Assembly (NCBI GenBank): GCA_025769875.1
Contig: JAGFNK010000916.1
Coordinates: forward strand, 1 to 18,527
Source of the DNA: Russula earlei
Taxonomy: Eukaryota > Basidiomycota > Agaricomycetes > Russulales > Russulaceae
Direction of reading: 5' to 3'
DNA length: 18,527 nt
Part shown: piece by piece, positions 13,626-18,527 of the stretch
How positions within the stretch are numbered: the first letter of the stretch is position 1
Layout of the letters: every line of letters begins with the position of its first letter
Position numbers and translations under genes: made by a program
The notes under the pieces: model-generated
The model's input: only the letters and a program-made list of their open reading frames with translations
Told to the model about the DNA's origin: nothing
Databases searched by the model: none

Positions 13626-13859
13626 TTACCTGATGGTGGCTTTTGCTGTTGCAGTATGTTCAATTATGTCTGCCGGCTTCTTGTTCATGGCTTTCGCAAT
13701 AATGGTAAGTACGTCAAATTCCAGCAGCCTTCTGGAGTTTCTTTTGAGTATCATGGGTAAGGAGGTAGGCTTTACCCCTAGTGCCTGGGCTACTTTTCCA
13801 AAGAGCTCCACGTTGCTTTCTATGGTGCTAATAGCCTCATCTGTAAGCTTGCTGGCCAT
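13626..13859 (-). CDS. Small HTH-like DNA-binding protein (Cro/XRE-like)
   Basis: 77 residues from the ATG at 13859. Residues about 18-45 (LFGKVAQALGVKPTSLPMILKRNSRRLL) have the spacing and hydrophobic pattern of an XRE/Cro-type helix-turn-helix, followed by a helix (DVLTIIAKAMNKKPADIIE) typical of the domain's end. A longer frame from 13943 adds 28 unlike residues that lie upstream of the TACATTTG box, so 13859 is preferred. It is divergent from the S24-like gene at 13997 and 134 bases upstream of hicA on the same strand. Its regulatory role is inferred; the fold call is by eye. Confidence 0.6.
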   Translation of the reverse strand: MASKLTDEAISTIESNVELFGKVAQALGVKPTSLPMILKRNSRRLLEFDVLTIIAKAMNKKPADIIEHTATAKATIR

Positions 13860-13893
13860 TGTAATGATAGTTTGATTTGTATATATTTGTTTT

Positions 13894-13950
13894 AACAATT
13901 TGTTGGAACAGAGATATAATCTCTTTTTCAAATGTATCAACAATTTGTTG
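13894..13950. promoter_or_regulatory. Paired palindromes between divergent regulator genes
   Basis: AACAATTTGTTG occurs twice (13894-13905 and 13939-13950, 45 bases apart), each an AACAA-T-TTGTT inverted repeat. A different palindrome, AGAGAT-ATA-ATCTCT, lies between them at 13910-13924. The minus strand has an exact -7 box TACATTTG (13936-13929) for the HTH gene, with the second palindrome directly upstream of it. The plus strand has TATATTTG at 13882-13889, far from its gene. This is the layout of an operator region for one of the flanking regulators. Confidence 0.6.
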
Positions 13951-13996
13951 CTTTTAGAAATTTTAATATTCGTTCAACATTTCATTCTACAATTAG

Positions 13997-14770
13997 ATGA
14001 CTGAAGCTGAAAAAATAGAAAAGATCAGTACGGATTTGTCAAATTTAGTAGACGAAGTATGGCTTCTATGTACTGAAGAATACCTAATAAGAAGGTTTAA
14101 TTATTCAAAGAAGTATTTAAACGAACAAAAATCAAAGGCAAAAAAAGCAAAGAAAGCAGTACCCAATGCTTCGGTTTTTAGAAATCTCACCTGGGTACGT
14201 GATGAGAAGAAATTTCAAAAGGAAACGGATCAGGCTCGATGGGATCAATTTGTCATCGATAAGGTAAATGAGGCAGAAACAGCAAATGCTGCAAATGCAT
14301 CAAACGAAACAAGAGATCCTGACGGTAAATATCACCCTATGTCTGTTCTTCCTGCCAGGGGAACGATGCTTGAATATTATGAGCGGGGGGAAATAGAAGA
14401 AAATCAGAAAAGAAAACTATTTACAGAAGATTTGTTTAAAGATAGCAAGCAGGTAATGAATATTACAGATCCTGCCATGCTGCCCTACTATCCACCAGGT
14501 TCCCTGATTGGTATGCGGGAGATAACGGATAAAATAATTATTCCAGGGGATGTATATGTAGTTGAGCTGGACAATTATTCGTTGGTTAGGCGGCTTTGTT
14601 ATAAGGATAATGACCAGGCAACAAATATGTTTACATTGGTCTCCTATAATACCGGGCAAGAAGAAAGAGACTCACCAGAAGGGAATGTGCCATATCCCCC
14701 CTTTGATATAGCTATTGACAAAGTAAAAAAGCTGTTTAAAGTAACCTGGGTTTTAAATCGCATGAGTTAA
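13997..14770 (+). CDS. Protein with degenerate S24 (LexA/CI C-terminal-like) domain
   Basis: 257 residues. The C-terminal part (about 155-255: MLPYYPPGSLIGMREI...IIPGDVYVVELDNYSLVRRLCYKD...FDIAIDKVKKLFKVTWVLNR) has the strand pattern of S24 peptidases, the dimerising half of LexA and phage CI repressors. The catalytic Ser position appears to be Ala160 and the Lys position Arg198 (VRRL), so self-cleavage is unlikely. The N-terminal 95 residues are helical and very basic (KSKAKKAKKA), without a clear HTH, joined by an Ala/Asn-rich linker. It is divergent from a small HTH protein, which may supply DNA binding. Regulatory or phage-derived origin is inference. Confidence 0.6.
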   Translation: MTEAEKIEKISTDLSNLVDEVWLLCTEEYLIRRFNYSKKYLNEQKSKAKKAKKAVPNASVFRNLTWVRDEKKFQKETDQARWDQFVIDKVNEAETANAANASNETRDPDGKYHPMSVLPARGTMLEYYERGEIEENQKRKLFTEDLFKDSKQVMNITDPAMLPYYPPGSLIGMREITDKIIIPGDVYVVELDNYSLVRRLCYKDNDQATNMFTLVSYNTGQEERDSPEGNVPYPPFDIAIDKVKKLFKVTWVLNRMS

Positions 14771-14825
14771 TCTTTACTGAAGTATAGAAATAAAGAATTG
14801 TTTCACGTACGATTGCCACTTACCT

Positions 14826-16172
14826 ATGAGAAAGAGATCTATCCTTATCGTCCTTATCATTATCCACTGCATTCCATTTACCAGTTACACACAGAATAGC
14901 GATACGCTACTCCAATTCTTACAAAAAGAGATACCCGTACAAATGGCGGAGTACAAAGTACCTTGTGTGGGTGTTGGGTTAATCAGCGATGGACGCATTA
15001 AATGGGTGAAAGTATTCGGCTCTTTACAAAAAGATATACCAGCGCCGGCTAATACCCTTTTCAATATTGCTTCACAAACAAAGCCGGTTACCGCTATGCT
15101 GGTATTGAAACTGGTACAGGAGGGTGTATGGAACCTGGATGAGCCATTGGCGCATTACTGGATTGATCCTGATATTGCCAGCCAACCATGGTTATATAAG
15201 CTTACTACACGCATTGTATTAAGCCACCGTACAGGGTTTCCCAACTGGCGTTCCAATGATAGTAGCGGTAAGCTATCTTTTCATTTTGAACCGGGTACGC
15301 AATTCGGTTATTCCGGCGAGGGATACGAGTATTTAAGAAGAGCGCTGGAAAGCAAGTTTCGCCAGCCATTAAATAAACTGATGGAGGCGCAGTTGTTTAA
15401 GCCATTGGGAATGAAAAATACCGGGTATTGGAGCGCAGACTTAGATACTACCCACTTTGCTATGTGGCATGACGGTAAGGGTAACAGGTACCAGGTGCCT
15501 GTTCAAACACCTGTTAATGCTGCGGACGACCTGATCACTACCGTGGAGGATTATTGCAAACTGGGTGTATTTGTAATGCAAGGAGCCGGCTTAACAGATA
15601 CGCTATATCAACAAATGATACAGCCATTGATACGTCTTAAAGAACATTATTACCGTGGCCTGGGTTGGGGATTGGTAAAAGACCTGCCTGGTGGTGGCTA
15701 TGCGTTGGAACATGGCGGCTCCGATATAGGTGTTCGTACTATGGCTATCTTTTTACCCGGCAGCAAGGAAGGCATTGTTATAATGACCAATGGAGACAAT
15801 GGTATGTTTATATCGGATAGAATTATTAAAGCCGCTCTGCCCGCAGGTGCTACTATTTTGGGCATTATGAACAAGGGCTCGCAGGCACATGAATGTATTA
15901 CGCTTGCTGACGCGTTGATACAAAGCTATACCGGTGCTTACCAGCAAAGCAACGGTAAGATAATGAACGTGGTAAAGGAAGGTAATGCGATTAAAGTATC
16001 TGGCGATGGGGTTCCTACTGCAATATTATATCCTGAAAGCGAAACCCGGTTCTTCCTGCCGGATTATGATGTGCAACTGGAGTTTGGCCGTGCAGGAACA
16101 GCAGATGCCAATACACTCACTATATATGAGAATGGAAAGCAGGTAATGAAGATTAGCAAGGCGCCTAATTAA
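14826..16172 (+). CDS. Class C beta-lactamase-like serine hydrolase (S12 family)
   Basis: 448 residues with a signal peptide (about 1-23). The catalytic S83-x-x-K86 is in NIASQTKPVTAML. The second motif is Y162-S-G in FGYSGEGYEYL, in place of the Y-A/S-N of true AmpC. A third box LEHGGSDIGV replaces KTG. The remaining C-terminal 90 residues form an extra domain. Such proteins are usually esterases or D-amino-peptide hydrolases acting in the periplasm or at the cell surface, so a resistance role should not be assumed. It starts 55 bases after the S24-like gene. A possible terminator lies at 16326-16346. Confidence 0.88.
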   Translation: MRKRSILIVLIIIHCIPFTSYTQNSDTLLQFLQKEIPVQMAEYKVPCVGVGLISDGRIKWVKVFGSLQKDIPAPANTLFNIASQTKPVTAMLVLKLVQEGVWNLDEPLAHYWIDPDIASQPWLYKLTTRIVLSHRTGFPNWRSNDSSGKLSFHFEPGTQFGYSGEGYEYLRRALESKFRQPLNKLMEAQLFKPLGMKNTGYWSADLDTTHFAMWHDGKGNRYQVPVQTPVNAADDLITTVEDYCKLGVFVMQGAGLTDTLYQQMIQPLIRLKEHYYRGLGWGLVKDLPGGGYALEHGGSDIGVRTMAIFLPGSKEGIVIMTNGDNGMFISDRIIKAALPAGATILGIMNKGSQAHECITLADALIQSYTGAYQQSNGKIMNVVKEGNAIKVSGDGVPTAILYPESETRFFLPDYDVQLEFGRAGTADANTLTIYENGKQVMKISKAPN

Positions 16173-16184
16173 ACATTTCTATAC

Positions 16185-16205
16185 TGAATATTCGGTGAAT
16201 ATTCG
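16185..16205 (+). repeat. TGAATATTCG twice in tandem
   Basis: TGAATATTCG at 16185-16194 and 16196-16205 are separated by one base, and each contains the palindrome GAATATTC. It lies just after the serine hydrolase stop, in a 248-base gap without a gene. Confidence 0.55.
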
Positions 16206-16305
16206 CTGGTTCTATAGTGATTTCCGCCGGGCACTATTCAATAATAAGATTCGATTGGAGCGGTTTAATGCACTTTTGCGTACGAAAAGACACGGAAATA
16301 CACAT

Positions 16306-16346
16306 AAGGAAACTTTAGCGCACCTAAGGAGGCTTTAGCCCCTTTT
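16306..16346 (+). terminator. Possible terminator and 20-base-period repeat
   Basis: AAGGA-N2-CTTTAGC occurs twice (16306-16319 and 16326-16339). The second copy extends into a hairpin, AAGG-a-GGCT-TT-AGCC-CCTT (16326-16344), followed by TT. The T-tract is short, so this is a modest candidate terminator for the serine hydrolase. The rest of the gap 16173-16420 shows no gene. Confidence 0.4.
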
Positions 16347-16420
16347 ACAGCACGCTATAGAGAAGTATCCTAGGCTCGGAGTAGAAGGGAAGTGGGATGG
16401 AACCAGGATGGACTACCTGC

Positions 16421-18001
16421 TTAATCCAACCCTCCCCTACGGATGGCTTTCACTTGTATCGGCCACTTCACCCGCTCACCCGTTCTTGGGTCGATCGGCA
16501 GCACAGCCTTCTCTATCGACGCCCGGTTGGGATCTTCACTCGCCATATAAGCCAGGATAGCCACCAACATTACATTGTTGCTAAGGTCGTCAAACACTAG
16601 TTTATCATACGTATCCCGGTTGGTATGCCAGGTATAATTGAAATAAGACCAGTTTAGTGCACCCAGTGAGAAACCGGGAGCTCCCACTGCATCAAAGGAG
16701 GCAAAGTCTGAACCTCCCCCGCCCGGCATACCCGGAAAGGTCGTTTTAACAGAGTCACGAATATTTGACGGCACTTTGCTGAGCCAACGGGTGAGATATT
16801 CATACGCGTGCAGATAACCCTGGCCCGATGTATTTATTACCCGCCCTGTCCCATTATCCTGGTTAAAAAGCGCCTGCAGGTGACTCACCGTATCCGGATG
16901 GTCTTCCACAAATGCCCTGGAACCATTCAGGCCTTCTTCTTCGCTTCCCCAATGACCCACCAGGATCGTTCGTTTTGGATGTGGATATACTTTTTGCAGG
17001 ATACGCATTGCTTCCATCATCATCAGCGTTCCTGTTCCGTTATCCGTAGCACCCGAGCCTCCATCCCAGGAGTCGAAGTGAGCGGACAACATCACATATT
17101 CGTTTGGCTTTTCGGTGCCCCTGATACCTGCAACCACATTGAAGGTTGGCACTACTCCCCGCTCTTTAGACTCTACATGCACACTGATTTTAGGATCAGC
17201 CCCCGACTCTACCAGGCGGTAGAGCAAACCATAATCTTCCTGCATGATATCGATGGACGGGGTAGTCTTGGTATAGGCGCCAAAAATCTTATCAACCCCA
17301 AAGCCGGCAGACCAATAAGAGCTAACAATACCCACTGCCCCCGCCTTTTCCAATGCAACAGGCAGGGTGCGCGTTGTATATCCTGATTTTTTTATCCGGG
17401 CATTCCAATTATCTGTGATTTCTTTACGCTGGTCCTTCATTTTTTGAATGGATTGTGGTGTGCCGAACTGGTCCCAGTTATCATCCGGGCGGCCTGTAGG
17501 CTGCAGCATGGATACCATGACGAACTTTCCTTTGACTGATGGCATCCATGCCGCATAAGCCGCAGAATCCGCCAGGTCGGGCAGTATCACCAGGCCGGCC
17601 GTTACCGTCTTGTTTCCCATTGAGGGGCACCAGGCAAGCTGGGTAGCTTCCAGTGTACGGACACGTGGCGATATCATATCAATGTGCGAGATGCCTCGTT
17701 CCCATCCTCTCCAAACACCCCAGTTCTGTGCTTCTGCCGGAATGCTCCAACTTTTGTATTTAGCCAGCGCCCAATCGCGCGCTGCGTCCATTTGTGGTGT
17801 TCCTACCAACCTGGGCCCAATACTATCGAAAAGCTGGTGGGCCAGTAGCCGCAATTGAGAATGGTTATTCTCTTCCTGGAGAATGGCTTCTACAACCGAG
17901 TCCTTCGGTGCTGAGTCAGGCCCCGTTTCACGACGGCCTTGTGCAAATGTACCTGGCAAAGCCAGCGCCAGTAACAGGAGGGTAGTGATAATATTTCTCA
18001 T
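16421..18001 (-). CDS. Secreted M28-family metallopeptidase
   Basis: 526 residues with a classical signal peptide (MRNIITTLLLLALALPGTFA). Residues about 135-285 look like the protease-associated domain often inserted in M28 proteins. The peptidase core has the two-zinc ligands H308 (SAHFDSW), D320 (ATDNG), E355 with catalytic E354 (GSEEEG), D382 (QDNGTG) and H459 (YTWHTNRDTY), all present. Members are zinc aminopeptidases or carboxypeptidases acting outside the cytoplasm. The ATG at 18001 is chosen because it begins a signal peptide; a frame open back to 18169 adds 56 unlike residues. A TAATTTTG box lies 38 bases upstream. It is divergent from the aldo/keto reductase. Confidence 0.93.
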   Translation of the reverse strand: MRNIITTLLLLALALPGTFAQGRRETGPDSAPKDSVVEAILQEENNHSQLRLLAHQLFDSIGPRLVGTPQMDAARDWALAKYKSWSIPAEAQNWGVWRGWERGISHIDMISPRVRTLEATQLAWCPSMGNKTVTAGLVILPDLADSAAYAAWMPSVKGKFVMVSMLQPTGRPDDNWDQFGTPQSIQKMKDQRKEITDNWNARIKKSGYTTRTLPVALEKAGAVGIVSSYWSAGFGVDKIFGAYTKTTPSIDIMQEDYGLLYRLVESGADPKISVHVESKERGVVPTFNVVAGIRGTEKPNEYVMLSAHFDSWDGGSGATDNGTGTLMMMEAMRILQKVYPHPKRTILVGHWGSEEEGLNGSRAFVEDHPDTVSHLQALFNQDNGTGRVINTSGQGYLHAYEYLTRWLSKVPSNIRDSVKTTFPGMPGGGGSDFASFDAVGAPGFSLGALNWSYFNYTWHTNRDTYDKLVFDDLSNNVMLVAILAYMASEDPNRASIEKAVLPIDPRTGERVKWPIQVKAIRRGGLD

Positions 18002-18039
18002 AAAGTGAATATAAGCAATCCTCCATGCAATCAATAGCG

Positions 18040-18047
18040 CAAAATTA
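18040..18047 (-). promoter_or_regulatory. Putative -7 box of the M28 gene
   Basis: The minus strand reads TAATTTTG, an exact TAnnTTTG match, placing the start near 18033 and a leader of about 32 bases before the ATG at 18001. No TTG is seen at the right distance upstream. Confidence 0.35.
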
Positions 18048-18178
18048 GGGGTGGTATTTACTTTAATATTCATCATTAACCCGGAGGGTGAGCCATCCAG
18101 GCAAGTAAATTGAGCCGTAAGCGAAATCACCTCCTGTACATAACTATTGATCTTTGTGTTATTAATCAATAAATAGTA

Positions 18179-18527
18179 ATGATGACAACAATAACAAAAA
18201 TAGCACTCGGTAAAAATGGACCACTTGTATCTAAACTTGGATTAGGCTGTATGCGCATGTCGTCAGTTTGGGGAGGTCCGGTGAATGATGAAAGCGAAAG
18301 CGTTGCTACCATTCAATCAGCATTGGATAATGGGATCAATTTCCTGAATACAGGAGACTTTTATGGCAGCGGCCATAACGAACTACTTGTAGGCAAAGCC
18401 ATCAAGGGCAGAAGGGACGATGCTTTTATAAGTGTCAAGTTTGGCGCAATCTTTTACAACGGTCAATGGCTTGGATTAGACCTGCGCCCGATTGCCATCA
18501 AAAACTTCATCAACTACTCATTGGTAC
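18179..18527 (+). CDS. Aldo/keto reductase (N-terminal part, runs off the window)
   Basis: The first 116 residues of an NAD(P)H-dependent aldo/keto reductase. It begins MMTTITKIALGKNGPLVSKLGLGCMRMS and shows the family strand pattern, NTGDFYGSGHNELLVGKAI (57-75) with the catalytic Tyr62, and the catalytic Lys87 in ISVKFG. The Asp that normally begins the DTxxxYG motif appears as Asn57, while a second Asp60 lies three residues on. Two ATGs in tandem (18179 and 18182) give the same frame. The substrate is unknown and the C-terminal two thirds are outside the window. Confidence 0.9.
   Translation, partial: MMTTITKIALGKNGPLVSKLGLGCMRMSSVWGGPVNDESESVATIQSALDNGINFLNTGDFYGSGHNELLVGKAIKGRRDDAFISVKFGAIFYNGQWLGLDLRPIAIKNFINYSLV

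Noticed and set aside
13607..13628. Further hic-like operator (TAATAC-N6-GTATTA)
   Set aside because: The arms differ from the AAGGTAAT operators and it overlaps the stop of the HTH gene; likely chance in A/T-rich DNA.
14826..16172. Antibiotic-resistance beta-lactamase
   Set aside because: The Ser-x-x-Lys motif is present, but the second and third motifs (YSG, HGG) differ from true AmpC, so a general esterase or peptidase-type hydrolase is more likely.

Overview
The window reads as chromosomal DNA of a Bacteroidota bacterium, most likely Chitinophagaceae-like. The evidence is PorX (the type IX secretion regulator), the HD-hydrolase/lpxD gene pair, a DUF1800 protein, a secreted family-4 polysaccharide lyase, and several upstream regions carrying the phylum's TAnnTTTG -7 promoter box. 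There is no tRNA, rRNA, CRISPR array, transposase or integrase.

Layout. 1-72 is the tail of a gene entering from the left. 79-354 (-) is a small conserved protein. 355-752 is non-coding with two kinds of short direct repeat. 753-2309 (-) is porX, divergent from an HD-domain phosphohydrolase (2402-3619, +) followed by lpxD (3721-4773, +). Directly after lpxD, convergent and only 4 bases away, lies a two-gene minus-strand operon: a Panacea/DUF4065 (SocA-like) protein (5210-5689) and a small two-helix membrane protein (4778-5206). This pair looks like a toxin-antitoxin module. A perfect 21-bp inverted repeat at 5844-5895 separates it from a rhamnogalacturonan lyase-like gene (5960-8113, -).

8272-10535 is a close-packed minus-strand series: an ArsR regulator and an SRPBCC/AHSA1 protein (overlapping by 20 bases), then a diacylglycerol-kinase-type lipid kinase and a dual-specificity phosphatase (2 bases apart). 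The ArsR promoter is a nearly ideal Bacteroidota promoter with operator palindromes built into it. A DUF1800 protein with two Pro/Met-rich inserts follows on the plus strand (10720-12723) and ends at a good hairpin terminator.

12825-14770 is a small accessory islet. It holds hicB, a frame-disrupted hicA, tandem palindromic hic operators, and a small HTH-like protein divergent from a protein with a catalytically degenerate S24 (LexA/CI C-terminal-like) domain. The divergent intergenic region carries paired palindromes and looks like a lysogeny-style switch or a decayed regulatory module.

The right end is metabolic or secretory: a class-C beta-lactamase-like serine hydrolase (14826-16172, +), a secreted M28 metallopeptidase (16421-18001, -), and divergent from it the start of an aldo/keto reductase that runs off the window. 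The most interesting parts are the Panacea plus two-TM operon behind lpxD, the broken hicA beside an intact hicB and perfect operators, and the split HTH/S24-like locus. All functional statements are from reading sequence and motif knowledge; no database search was run.
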